A DNA stretch of 64,000 nucleotides. It comes from Brachionus manjavacas. Its lineage: Eukaryota; Rotifera; Eurotatoria; Ploima; Brachionidae. Of this stretch, positions 10,920-23,800 are shown in pieces; the first letter of the stretch is position 1; the number at the start of each line of letters is the position of its first letter. Location: contig JAHQIY010000015.1 in the NCBI GenBank assembly GCA_019054805.1, positions 938,001 to 1,002,000 on the forward strand. Reading direction: 5' to 3'. Made by a program: the position numbers and the translations under genes. The notes under the pieces are model-generated. The model ran no database searches. It saw only the letters and a program-made list of their open reading frames with translations, and had not been told where the DNA came from.

Positions 10920-13900
10920 TTAGACTTGATTGTCGTATTTTTTCAATTCATCGAACAAAATAGCATTAAATTCATCATTTTGAAATTTATTAAAATTAAC
11001 ACTTTCCAAACTGGTCAAAACCTGAACATGCTCATCTCTGCTATGTTCGTCACACAACCAAACAATTTTGCCACTCGGCAACGAGCATCTATTCAGCTCA
11101 AAGTGATCTAATCTGTTTATATTTGTTGCTAAATCGTCTCTTTTTTTGATCGCCATAAAATCCAAATTTTGGACAACAAAACTTTTCAGCGCTAAATAGG
11201 ACTCTGTAAATCCTGTTAGCGCAACATTATCTGTTCTATTTGAACTAGAAAATCTACTCTGAGAATTATAATTCAGCGGAGTCTGATCAGAATTTAAGGT
11301 TTCATCAAAATAGTTCATCAAATCCTGAAATTTATCTTGATTTTTAAGAATTTCTATATTTATTTCACTGTGTTTAATGATGCTCATAATGCGGTACAGA
11401 TAGGAAATATGGGACAGTGGAATGCTTTTCATTGCTTCGTAGCTTATTGCAAGACCAGACGGATGCCAACCGGACTCATGTTCACATGTCGCTCTCAAAC
11501 AAAATCTCTCTACCACAGGGGATCTTGTAAACTTTTCGTTTCTTCTCTTCGAACTCGACCAGTTTTTTCTCATATTTAGTTTGCTGGATCCAAAGATACT
11601 CTGCGAATTTGTTACGGAAGAAGCTGGCACGTTAAGACTTGAAAAGTCATGAGAAAAATCTTCAGGTAAATCAAGAATGATCAAACGCGGAAATGGTCTA
11701 GAGGCGGCATTTTCGGAAAAATTGGCCACTTGTCTCAAAAATTTCCGCTGGGTCAGCTCAATTAGCTCAGTGTAGGCTTGATTGCTGCTTTCATCAGGCT
11801 CTTCCACGGAAGGCTTTTCTCTTTTGGCAGTCTTTAGCACGGGCTCTATGTTCAGATTTTTCATCTCCACCAAAACATCCGCAAAAGCCTTGGGGTTTTC
11901 TAGTTGAAAATTAATTTCCTTATTATTCAAACAACTCATGATTCCAAGCTCGGTACTTTTCCACTCACTGTTGCGGTGTGCCGAACCATAAATGCAAATC
12001 AGGGTTGGTTTTTTTAAATTGGACGCAAATCGAAATTCTTTCATACAATTTTCCGACTGAGCATATTCATTAGAAATGCAGGCTATGAACAACTGGCAGT
12101 TTCGGATGCCCTCCACTATGTCCTCGAAAAGATTTTTTTTGTTTCCCACTTGCTCAAAGTCGATCCATGTTGAATATCCGGCATTTTCGAGCTGTCTTTT
12201 CAGCTCTCTAGGATCTCCCCAGCCAATACTTAAATTGTCCTTCAAGGGAGTACCTTTGCTAATCGCGTCCTGGCTATTAACTCGACAATAGCTTATAAAA
12301 CATTGGTAAATTTGGCTTTTTTTGGCATTTTTGTTCTTTATTGAGTCCAATTTACGCTTGGTCAAATCAAGCAGATCTGGCAAACTTGTCTGATAGCGAG
12401 CAATTGTGTTTATTTTGATGAAAAACTCATTGGTTACTAAAGCGCCAACTTGGCTCTTTTGCCATTCGAATGACTCGCCCAGAACCACCAGGACATAGGG
12501 CTTCATGATGTTTAACTTGACAAAATTGAACATGTTTACGCACTGTTGGTCGGAGCAAAAATTATCTGTGATACAGAACAAGGCCAGGGAGCAGTTTCTT
12601 AGCAAGACCGAAATGGAATCGATGGAGACTTGGTCAGGCGCTTCGCTGAACCAGCATGTGATATTATTTTTCTCCAAGTCGGTCTTTATTTGTCTTGGCT
12701 GAATGATATTGTCATTTTGTGTGTCTTTGGTCGAGTACAAAATGACAATGTCGGTGCTTAGCTTTTGTTTTAGGTGCTTTAGGTCCCTGACTGAGTGTTT
12801 GAGCTGAATGTCATATGAATCTGTGGAATCGGGGGGCATTTTTGCGTGCAAATCGGCAATGGGCACCACATGGAACATGTTTCTGCATTGGAGAAAAAAT
12901 GCTTTGACCCGCATTGCCTGCCGAACCAACGAGGCAGTAAACATGCTTGTGCTAGTGTTGATACAAATGTTGTCATAGCAGTCCGGGCAAGGAAAACTAA
13001 AGTCAAATGTGACGCCGTTAAAGGACTCGGCAATCAAAGTCTCTAGAACTTCATGAATTAGAAAGACCAAGTTTTCCGGCTGAATTCCGACGCATTTGAC
13101 TTTGATTGTGTTGCCCAGTCTTGTGATCAAAGCAGTGTGATTGTTTTTGCGCAAAATGGACCCGTTTTTCCAAATAGCTCGGGTGTCTGTCATCAAGTAC
13201 AAGCGAACTTGGGCTCTATTGAACAGGCCGATTGGAAGATACTCGAAATTGTAGATAATTTTGGTCTCTTTTTTGTTCGGTTTTAGAATAGATATTTGAC
13301 GGTCGTGAGTTTTTTTTATCTCAAACTCGGACCAATCTGTGTCACTAGGAGGCGTCTCGGACAGAAGACATGGCACTAAATGAAGACCTTGGTCTCCCAT
13401 TTCAAATGTTAAATCAAATTTTTCTGTGATTTTTAGTATCCAATTGTGCAGCGATGGATTGTATTTTTTCCATATTTTTTCCACATCATTTTTCCACAAG
13501 TGTCCGTCGACAATGTAGTTGTTGTTGACGGATACCAAACAGGCCAATAGGTCCACCATGAATTGAGGGTTTATTACTATTTTGTCGCGCAGAAATTGGT
13601 TGTTGAAGTACATAATTGAGCCTAGGTCGTGCAAAAAGCTCAATGCTTGAGCCAACTCGTTTTGTTCAAATATTCCATGATTGTCTGCTATTTTTTCCGC
13701 CTCAGAATAGTCGAGGAAATATTTTTCTTTCTTAAGTTCGTGAAGTTCTGATTCGAATTCAAGCCAACATTTGGGAATTTTTTCACCCTTTTATAAAAAA
13801 AAAAAATTTTTTAAATAAATTCTGTTTAATTTTTGATTTATAAAAAAGACCCTTTCCAGAATTTTTATCACATTTTTTGCATTTATTTTTTTGTTAGAAA

Positions 13901-16900
13901 ATCGCTAATAAAAATAAATCATTTATTTTTACTAAATTTTAAAAGTTTTAAAATTTAGTTATTTTAATCGGTTGAAAAAGAAAGGGCTATGCCTAAAAGA
14001 TGGATTATATTTGCTCGAATTACAGTGCTAAAGAACGGATCCGGATTAAAAATATTTTCCTAGAAAAAATTTATAAATACAATTTTGGCAAATGATAACG
14101 AAATTGACCACTTTTTATTAAGAGGTTGTTTAAAATTTGAAGAGAATTTTTAAATCAAGTATATCTTTAGTTATATATATATTTTTTAATTTATATTACA
14201 TTTTTTCTCAAATATACTGAAAATTTTGGCTGTTTTTAAGCTAGACACTTCAAATTTTCACCAAAATACTTATAATTGTATTAAGTTTGTAAAAAAATAT
14301 TTTTGCTTATAAAATTTGGCAGCAGTACCGGAAAAGTTAAAAAAACATAAATTTTAGAGTATGGTCACTTTAAGACTCTGAATACTCCAGAGTGTCATTG
14401 ACCCATCAATCTAAAAAAGTACTTTTTTGATGCATTGTAAAATCGGATAAACCTATTTAAAAATCAGAACCTGGAAAGAATGCTTTCTATCAGTAATAAT
14501 TATTGATTGAAAAATAAAAAAAAAATTTTTACAATTTTCTTTTTTTATAAAATAAAAGAAAATAAAAGAAAATATTCTATTCAGTATTATACAGTTATAT
14601 TAGTTTAAGATAGAAAAAAGAAGCTAAGCCGAAGATTAAAGAAAAAAAGCATATAATTATTTTTCTTAAATACAAGAACTAAATTATTTAGAAAATTATA
14701 CTTAAACCTTGAAAAAAATTTAATTTTTTACCGATAGAAAGTATTTTTAACAGGATCTGATTTTTAAAATTTTTTTTTATTTGGGTTTCTATCCAAATTG
14801 ACTCATAACCTTTTGAAAAAAAGCAGCTATAATTAGAGATATTTGATAGAAGCCAAGAACAACTTAAAATTTTCTTTTAAATTTTTTTCAGAATTTTGAT
14901 CCGGATTCGTGTTTTGGTACTAACAAAAATTCGAGTAAACCCATCTTTTAGGTACAACCAAAAGAAAACTTAAAATAATAAGATTACGAATTTTCAAAAA
15001 CTTACTTTTGCAAGTCTATTTAAGATTATTCGAAGGCTTTTAAAGGGTTTTGGAAATTTTTACTCTGCATTTTCATTTAACTCTGTACGATATTTTTTCT
15101 GTTATAATTCTAGATAAAAATATTTTTTTTTGAGTATTTAATAAATAAAATTAATCTTGTCATAAAAATTTTAGTAATTATGATCTAAAATTTATTTTGT
15201 GGTTCAAAAGTCTTTTATTAAAAGATTTTTTCATTTATTTTACACTAGAAGTACTTAGAATAACGCCAATTACCAACTTATTTCAAAAGAAAATTTTTAA
15301 AATGATAAATTTTTTTTCATGATAAAAACTACCCAATAATTCAAATTAAAAAGATTTATAATATTATTCAGAAATTAAAATGTCTGTTTTGGTAACTATT
15401 GTGTTAAAATAACCATTTTGGTACAATTTTAGAAAACCATCACAGTTTTATCTAGATAAGTAATTTAAATCTAAACTTACCATGTATTTTTCCTCCAGAG
15501 CTGTATTGATTATACTCTTAGTTAATTCGGGGATACCTTTTCCATCTAACGATGATACAAAATGAAAGCCAACTATCTGTGGATACTTGTTTTTGTATTT
15601 TTCAATGGGAAGATCAAATTTACTGACTTGATCAATGTGAGAACCGATAATAAAAATGGGACACGAGGGTGCATGGCAGTCAATTGAATTTAGCCAAAAA
15701 TCCAAGCCAGAATGCTGAGCTCCCAAGCGCACATTCCAAACTAGCAGATAAATCGATCGATTGCTAAGAAAAAATTGATGTGTATTATAATAGACCACTT
15801 GGCCAGCAAAGTCAAACACCGAAAATGTTAAATTTTGGTCATCAGCAATGTCCACTTTCCAATCTAGAATAGATATTCCATCGGTTAAATTGGGCGCTGC
15901 TTTATTACCATCCTGAAGTACATTGTTCATCATAGCTTCGACCAGACTAGTTTTTCCGGCACCACCGAGACCAAGTAGCATAAGTTTAGTTCTCTTGCAT
16001 TCAACTGATCCGGTCAATAGTCTATGCAAGTAGGCCAACACAGAATTTACGCCTCTACGCTGAATTTCCAATGGTGGAGTTTTCAGTGACATGCACCCGG
16101 TCAAATCCAATTCATTAAGCTTCAAGGTTCCCAATTTGGCACTTAGCGACTCAAGATAGACACAGTATTTAAGTTTCAGGACTTTTAAATTTTCCATTAT
16201 GGACACAGCATCGGGAATTTTTGTTATTGCCTGAAAAGACAAGTCTAAATAAGTAATTGTGGCTTTATAGGTGACAATGCGCTTCCAGGAAGCAAATATT
16301 GTTTTGTCAAGTTTTTCCTCGACTCTGGACATATTTCCAGTCAATTTAAACTCTCTCGTTTTGTCCATGGCCCGAGGAAAATTCTTATAAATGTAAGCAT
16401 TGAAATGCTGCAGTTCTTTAAAGTCTAAAAAAGAATTGCTATCATAATCAAATTTTTTGAAGACCGAGGTGGCTTCATTTTCACTGATCAGATTGGGACA
16501 GTACATATCAATTACTTTGTTTATGTCAACACTCATTGATGACCAAAGATTTTCATTTTCTGGCAAAATTAAATTGACTCCCTGAAATGTTAGCTCTTCA
16601 ATAAAAGGACATTTTTCTAGTAATTGTTGTGGAATGTACTTAAGTTTACATTCTGATATTATCAGTGATTTTAGGTTAATAGTGCTGTATTGTTGGTCCG
16701 ACCAGTCTTGTGGAAGTTGGCTCAAATTCAGTCGGCTGAGAACAAGCGATTTTAAATTTTCTAAAATAAAAATACTTGATGGAATTTCTTTAAGTGGCTG
16801 ATTGTCTATTATTATCTGTGTGATAGACTTGCTTTGGCAGAGAATATTTTTTGGCAGTTCGCTCAGGTGGTTGTTGCGCAATTCAATATTTTGAAAATAT

Positions 16901-17487
16901 TCAGCATTGTCTATTGCTTCGTCAATATCAGTTATTTTTAAATTTTCCAATGTTATGGTCACAAGGTTTGGTATATTTTTAAATAGTTTGGAGTTGAGTG
17001 AAATAGTCCGAGGGTTGGATAAGCTCGCGTCCAATGTGTCTTTTATACTAATGCATGTTATAATTCGCGAAAATTCTTTTAAATGTTTGAACGATTTTTT
17101 AAAAAAGTTGTCCAAAGATGTGCCTGATTTGAGTCCAATATTTGCCAAGTAGATATTAAAAGCGTTGCAAAATTTGCACATACCATTCGAGCTCAGACTG
17201 AATTCAGCAATTTTCTCGGCAATGAAATCCTCTAATTTTGAGCCTTTTTGGTCACACTTCAAACTGATTTTGGATGAATTCGGTGTCAGAAATTGTTTAG
17301 ATGATTCTTCGATTATAAACTCTCTTATTGATTTTGACTTGTCCATTCGGAATTTTAATTCATAAAAAAATGGAATTATCAAGCTCATGCAATTTGATAG
17401 TTGATTAAAGTATTTTTTTAAAGACCGATTCAATTTTTTAGGGCTCACATTTTGATCAATTTTGAAATTTGGAAAAATAATGTTATT
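10920..17487 (-). CDS. LRR-EF-hand-ROC-COR-TIR-TIR ROCO protein, two visible exons
   Basis: Exon 17487-15481 joins exon 13787-10920 in phase 0 (donor ATG|GTAAGT; acceptor ATAAAAG|GGTGAA). Residues counted from 17448: LRRs 150-300, a perfect 12-residue EF-hand loop D334-E345 (DYDSNSFLDFKE), more LRRs 395-455, then the ROC GTPase with P-loop GLGGAGKTS 493-501, DFAGQ 546-550 and SHID 603-606. The second exon holds COR, followed (counted from 13655) by a weak TIR at about 300-400 and a full TIR at about 449-560. The second TIR keeps a Glu (E540 in CMKEF) where catalytic TIRs have their NADase Glu; the first has Met375 there. The C-terminal part contains CEHESGWHP. The initiator is uncertain: ATG at 17346 (MDKSKS), or the protein continues from the gene at 19420. 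Probably an innate-immune or stress-signalling scaffold. Confidence 0.88.
13788..15480 (-). other. Intron of the ROCO-TIR gene, 1.7 kb
   Basis: This AT-rich stretch lies between a GTAAGT donor at 15480 and an AG acceptor at 13789-13788. It is bounded by ROC-end and COR-start coding sequence and keeps the frame in phase 0. No other gene or recognisable element is visible inside. Confidence 0.7.
15482..17120 (-). other. Canonical EF-hand loop within the LRR region (at 16447-16414)
   Basis: The twelve residues DYDSNSFLDFKE carry oxygen ligands at loop positions 1, 3, 5, 9 and 12 (D, D, N, D, E), as in working EF-hands. They sit between two blocks of leucine-rich repeats. The sequence before it (ENEATSVFKKF) and after it (LQHFNAYIYKN) can form the two helices. 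Calcium binding is therefore plausible, which is not a usual part of animal ROCO proteins. Confidence 0.6.
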
Positions 17488-18129
17488 CTACATTAATTTA
17501 AAAATAGTAAAAATTGGCAAAAAGTGTTTTTCCTCGATTTTGTGACCTTTTTTTTTATTAAACTTTTTTAAGCCTCTACTTGAAAATATGAACAATTGTT
17601 CGCGAAAAAATTTGGCCATGGGGATCAAGTCCAAATTGTGAACATTTTGTTCACATAATCTCTGTTCACATATTTGGTGACCAAATTTAATAAAAATATA
17701 AAAAACTTTTCGTGACCATTTTTTATTATTTGTAAACTTTAATATTAGAATACATATTATAAATTCAATTTAAAAAAAAATCATTTATTGTAAGAAGTGG
17801 ATTATTATTTAATGTGAAAACCGGGTGACAACTTTTGATAAGTGTTTTTTTTTCCTCATTAGCATTATATTTCTTAAATTCATTTTAAATACTTATATAA
17901 AAGAGGAAGAATAAATAGCTTTATTTTGTTTGATATTTGCTTATCTTTTTCAGGCTTAAAAATGACTTTAAAAAAAACACGGGAAATTAGTAAGCTTTAG
18001 TGAAATATGAAATTAGATTTCGGCCGATTTTTGCCAAAAATTTTGATCTTAATTAGACTGCTAAGTTATCTTGAGCTAAAGCATCTAAATAAAAAAAACA
18101 TAACAAATGTCTATAATCAAAGTGCTGAT

Positions 18130-18600
18130 CCATAACCGGATGAATACCTGGGGTTAAGAGGCAAATAAGGTTTCACCCATTTATTCCCAAAATTCACCCC
18201 ATTAACGCCAAAAATAACCCATTTAACCGATTTACACCGATTTGAACCCTTTTGCCACAAAATATCGTATTAATTTTATTAAATCTGGGATTTAAGTAGT
18301 TTATCAATTGAATTGAAAAACTGGGTATAGTCAGTTAGTAACTGGGTATAGTATTAGTAGTTAAATCCATATCAAATTTAAAAAAATAAATTGACAAAAT
18401 TAATTTTTTTATTCCTTTTGAATATGAAAAAAGCAATCTTTATATAAAAGCTTAAATTTTCGGGGCAATCGGGTGAAAATCCGGCTAACCAGGTTAATAT
18501 GCGGGGCCATTTTACTAAAAATTGGGGCAATCCGGCTAAATAGGTTAACCCTTTGAACCCAATTGACTCTTACCCGGTTAACTGATTGGTTTGTTTGGGT
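18130..18600 (+). repeat. C-rich interspersed repeat, family D, copy 1
   Basis: Compared with its surroundings this block is C-rich on the plus strand, with motifs such as ttcacccatttattcccaaa and tacccggttaactg. Its left part matches the reverse complement of 48842-48908 (ggggttaagagg, aaggtttcaccc). The two ends carry related inverted motifs (aaccggatgaatacctgggg; aaccgggtaagagtcaattg on the opposite strand), suggesting a short non-autonomous DNA element of about 460 bp. Confidence 0.5.
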
Positions 18601-19404
18601 GAGTCAAAATCTTGGGGAAAATTGGGTTACCAGATTTCGAATTTTCTCACCTTAGTTTGCCTAAATTTAAATTATTTTAAAAAAAGACCATCGTACTTTA
18701 AATTTTTAAAGTCATTTTTTTTTAATTATATGTTTGCTGGCCAAATACACGTACTACACCAAATTTCAAAGACTTGGCTGAATTTTTTTAATCAACATTT
18801 TCATTTACTTAAAAATTTTTATCTTAAATTTTGAATAGAATGATGCAACAACTGTCAAAATCTGCTAATAAAAATGCTAATAAATTTTGCTCAATTCACA
18901 GAATTGAATAGAATGAGGTTAACAATACAACTATGTATGTTGCATCATGTTGCATTCACAGAACTAATTTTGAGCTTCTAGAAAAAAATAGAATTTTTAG
19001 CATTTTGTTCTGTTTTTTAATAATGAATTTCACAAAATCTAAAATTTTTACGTCGCACAGTTTTTGCAGGTAATACAAATTATTTTAAAAATGTCTTTTG
19101 ACACTACATTTCACCTTGAATACTTACGGAACTAATTTAAAATTCCTAGAAGATTTTATACTGGTTTCCTTTTTTTTCTAGTGATTTTTTCTTAATCATT
19201 TTTTGAGCTTCAGAATGACCCCTTCGCACCTCTAAGTGTAAAAATTTTGAATGACAAAGTATTAAAAGAATAATTGATTTTTAAACTAGATAAAAAAGTT
19301 GATTTTTGTTATTTATGTCGTAGTGTTAGGGATGAAAAAGAAAAATACAAAGATTCTATCTATCTTATTAGAAATTTAATAAAAACAAAATCGAGGTTTA
19401 TAAA
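18601..19404. other. AT-rich stretch between two minus-strand genes, or intron
   Basis: No coding sequence is recognised here. If the gene at 19405-20718 is spliced to the ROCO exon at 17487, this is intron sequence; otherwise it is intergenic. Confidence 0.4.
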
Positions 19405-20718
19405 TTAACTAAATATTACCTGAGAATTTTTGATATCCAAACAAGTACATAACAGTATAATGACATATTTTAGAGTCAATTTTGTATTTTCTTTAGTTAA
19501 GTTGAATCCTTCTCCTTGGAGAAGATGCGGATAATTAATATTAATAAAAGATTGATTGCCAATAAAGAGTTTGATGTTTTCCCGATGTATACAGGACACA
19601 TTTAAGTTGCACATGTAGTCAACTGATTTGATATAAGGAACATTGACAAAATGATGGTCGATATTAGATGGTAAAAGCACTAAAGCACTTAGATGCGGTA
19701 CAGAAAATTCATCCTCGTTTTCATCAGCTTGTTTAATTATTCCCAAATTTTGGTAAATACTGGTCAAGTCTTGACTTGATAAAACTTTCAAAGAAGACCA
19801 AATGAATCGCGGACTGTAGGTAAAATCACATGTCAGAAAGCCATCAGTCAATTTTGACTGAGGATAGTATCTTTTTGGCATGTCCTCTTTTTGTTCTTGG
19901 CTAAAAATTTCAAACAATGCTACCTGATGGTCCGGATTGCTTTTTAGAAATTCATCCCATTGAAACATAGAGCCAACTAGATGTTTATCAAGAATTGAAT
20001 CAAAAAGTCGGAAGCCTATTAAATCACTGTAATCATGAGCATCATCAGCTTTTTCTTTCTTTAAATGAATCTCTTGGTGAACATAGTTCCAAAATCCGCA
20101 CGGATGCAGCCGGTTGGATGTAGGCTCAATGGATTCTGACACTTTCTGACCAAGTATTTTATATTCAATCAAGCCAGATGTTTCATCAATTTTTTCTACT
20201 CTAGCAGCAGTAATGTAGCTTTTAATTATGTCATCATAAGTGGCTAATTCTGCTTGATCTATCTCTTTTTCAATCTCGATCAGCATACCGGGTTGAAATT
20301 TAAAAGTACTGGCTAGCGGAGACTACAACAAATATTAAGGCTTTTTAATTTAAAAATTTAAAAAATTTAACTTTTGGTTTTAAATGACTAATGTCAAAAA
20401 AAAAGTTGCTTATTCCACCTTTGTTGACTTCGATAAAAGGAGTTATTTGACATGAAACATTTTCTTCAAAATAGGTGCCAATTAACTCATTGTTGAAGTA
20501 AAATAATATGTTATATCCATTATTCTATTATGAATTTTTTAAAAAGGAATTAAATTTCAAAACTTATCTCTTACATCAGCATCGACTTGAATTTTGATCC
20601 TATCTCCTGAATTTACTTGCCAAGATTCAGAATTTCTAAGAATTTCACTCGCATTCCCTGTACCAAAGGACTCTATTTCTTTCATGAGTTGATTTTTGAG
20701 ATCCTTGATTACAGCCAT
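19405..20718 (-). CDS. Protein with SPRY-like and MBT-like regions, three exons
   Basis: Exons 20718-20575, 20524-20372 and 20322-19420 join in phase 0 (donor GATGCTGAT|GTAAGA; acceptors ending taatag and ttgtag). The ATG at 20718 starts MAVIKDLKNQL. Residues about 37-98 (GDRIKIQVDA, FYFNNELIGTYFEENV) read like the core strands of a SPRY domain. Exon 3 starts with FKFQPGMLIEIEKEI and reaches RLHPCGFWNY about 60 residues later, the spacing and end motif of an MBT repeat. The rest, including KRYYPQSKLTDGFLTCDFTY, is not recognised. At 19420 there is a usable donor (CAG|GTAATA). Unspliced, the frame stops at 19405; spliced, it could join the ROCO exon starting at 17487, also in phase 0. The domain calls are by pattern only. 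Confidence 0.6.
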
Positions 20719-20861
20719 TAGAAAAAATTAATTAGTTGAACATTTTTTACTTGTTGGACTATTGAAAATCCATTCCTTTGTTCCGGTGAAGATATTTTTT
20801 TTAATTTAAAAGTATTTTTCTTTAAAAATTAATTATTTTTTTTAATTAAATAAACAGTAAT

Positions 20862-23800
20862 TTAATAGACTTTTTTTTTGTATCTTTGATTATCTATTTG
20901 CTCCTCTTTAACACTATTAGGATTTTGCTTGAAAATTTGTCTACTTTTGCATAATATATAAACTCTGCATGTCTCATTAGATGAATTTCTTTATTAAAAA
21001 TTAGATAAAAATTCATTTAAAAAACTTTGAAATTTTTTGATTATTAAAAAATTTTAGAGTTAACCTTATTTGAACACCACATGTATCAACACAATAGTCG
21101 TTTGTGAACGTGGTTGTGTAATAATTGAAATCAAACGGAGTCATTGTCTCACTACCCTCATATGTCATGTACTCACTACCTGGATTGAAAATTGAACCAT
21201 TGGAAAATTTTTCTACCTTTGCTGGAATAAGTGTTTCATTTGAATTGATTTTTAGATCCCAAAATTTGTTTGTTGTCACCATTGGAAATAGTGTCCTGTA
21301 TGATTCCTAGGTAGAAATATACAATTTATTTAATTTAAGTAATAATGTTTTCCACAATTTTTTATTTACATGGACAAGCTTTGACCAATTCGAATCAACC
21401 GAACACATTTGGCATTTGTATTGATTATTATCAGTTTTTTTAAATTTATGGACAACTAACAAATTTTTTGGTTCCGAATTTATTAAATCTAATTTTTTGC
21501 TGATAAATAGAAGTTTTGAAATTTTTAATTAGTAAAGTAAACCTATGAACTCATCATTTATGTTGGTGGTAATTTTTCCACGCAAAGCTTGGTTTCCAAT
21601 TTGTACAGACCCATACTTAAATAAAATGATTTTTTTATTTCTGTTTTAAAAATAAATATAAATTTTTTTCACTTTAAATGGTATTTTTTTACTAATTAGA
21701 AAAGCCTCACAAACAATTTTGTACTCATTAAACATCACGATTATCATTTTATTTAAATTTTTTAAAGTTTGTTCAAACTCTGTTTTATCTACTAGAAGAG
21801 ACAAATCAACAGTGCGAAGTATTAGATGAATTTGTTCTTTATGAAAAAAATTAATTCTGAATAAAATCAAATAAATTAATTGTTACTTTTAGACTCTTCA
21901 TAAAGCAGACAAAGATTCATAGATCCCTCTTGGCATATCAGACAATTATCATTTTTAAAATAGACATTTGGCAGCAAAAAAAAATTTGACATCAATCCGT
22001 TTAGAATTTGCTCAGGCAATTTAAAATAAAAATCAAAGGTAGAGCGAATTTTAAGACTACCATCTTGATTTTTTGGCCAAAATTCTTTGCACGATCGGTT
22101 GGGTCGTTCTTTGAAATTAGCCAAGTATTTTGAAAATAAAAACCGTTCATTTAGGCTTCCGGTTTTGCATAAGATATTAAATTTTTCCAGCAACTGGACA
22201 ATTATTTTAAAATTTTTTTCATCTAGCTTTAATTGGTCTAAGACTTCTCTTTTTCCAAACAAATCCATGTTAACTAAATGAATATTTTTGGTAGAATCAT
22301 ATTTTATCAGTTTAAAATTTTCTAAATAATTGATTGTTGATTTAATTAAGCTAAAAAACCATTTTATGTCCGGCACAATTATCATTTGACCATTTGCCAA
22401 TTCAAATAATAAACACTCGCCCTTGAATAATGTTAAATTAAATTAACAAAAAAAAATTTCAAAAAATACCAAAAAGTTTCTAAAAGTTAAAAAATCTTCA
22501 ATTAATCGTCCTTTTTGGGCTCCTTGGAGTTTACTTTTGAAATCAAAAGTTTGACAGTCGAGGCATTCATTTAGAAATTCCTCAAACTCGATGATTTTTT
22601 TGCTTGTTGATTGTTGATCTAAAATATTGGCTAAAATTTTGAACGGTTCAGATTCATACCGCTTTTCTAAATCAGAATTTATTTCTTCCAGGAGTTGGTC
22701 TATAGAATTTTCTTGAAAATTAATATATTTGATTATTGATGAATTATCTATAAGCTTCTCTGTCTTGAATTTTAGCCGAAATTTGTCACGGAATGCCTCT
22801 TGCTCAAAAAATTTTGTTTTTTCTAAAGATTCACAAAATTCTTTTTCATCTTCTACAATAGACTCAATTGATCTTTTTAGATTGTCAATCAGTTTATCAA
22901 CAACTTCATTCACAGAACAATTTTTGACTACCAAAACAATTTTTAAATAAACCACAGCCTTTTAATACAATTAAATTTTATTATTGATTATTAAACCAAA
23001 TCTTGGAGTGAGTTAAAATATTTAGCATTTGAAATTAGAGGGAATTTTTTTGAAAAAAGGATTTTCAGATTTATTTTAATGGACAAATTATTTTTATTAA
23101 TTTAATAACGAGTAGTTTAATGCAATATTTATTATTAATGTATTTAATGCGATATATATTTTTTTTTAAATCTGAAAACTTTAATTTTTTTCATAATTTC
23201 AAAAATGATCTAAAACTTGAGTGTATTCAAAAATTTTAAAATACTATTTTTAATAATAGATCGAGAATTTATTTAATTTTGCTAATCAAAAACTGTATTT
23301 TTTTTAGTTAAGCGTATCAAACTATAGCTTCTTGAGTTCAAAATGGAAAAAAATTTAAAACTAAAATACTTAAAATTGAAAATTTAGATAAAATAAAATC
23401 AAATTTAAAAAAATAAATAGGTAAATTCAATAATAGACTTTTAAAAAAATGGGCTCATTTTGAAATAATAAGATGATTGTTAAATTTGTTAAAAAAGAAC
23501 CAAGTACTTTTTTTCTTAAACAAAATGGTTTTGGTCAGTTTATCAATTGGTAAATTTAATGAATCCAGCTTCTATCAGCACACTGCTGTTCAAATGTCAT
23601 ATTATGATGTGGGTACATTTTTTGAATTTTTTTACAAAAACTGGATATACGTGATAATAAAATGTATAAGATTAAAAATTTACAATTTTTTTTTCTAAAT
23701 TTTGCCAAACAAATTTTTTTGGCCACTAAATAAATTATTCAGTCTATTAATTTTTTAATATTTGCCAAAATTTTGATGTTTTGGTGTTATTAGATCATAA

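Noticed and set aside
17448-17450. Initiation at 17448-17450 for the ROCO-TIR gene
   Set aside because: The ATG at 17450 is followed directly by a stop, and the in-frame codon at 17448 is GTG; an internal ATG or an upstream exon is more likely.
20719-20861. Joining the ROCO-like gene and the SPRY/MBT gene into one gene across 20.8 kb
   Set aside because: The ROCO-like frame reaches its own stop at 20862-20864, and the next exon starts with a plausible ATG at 20718. A join would need a weak donor inside an A-run and an extra small exon.
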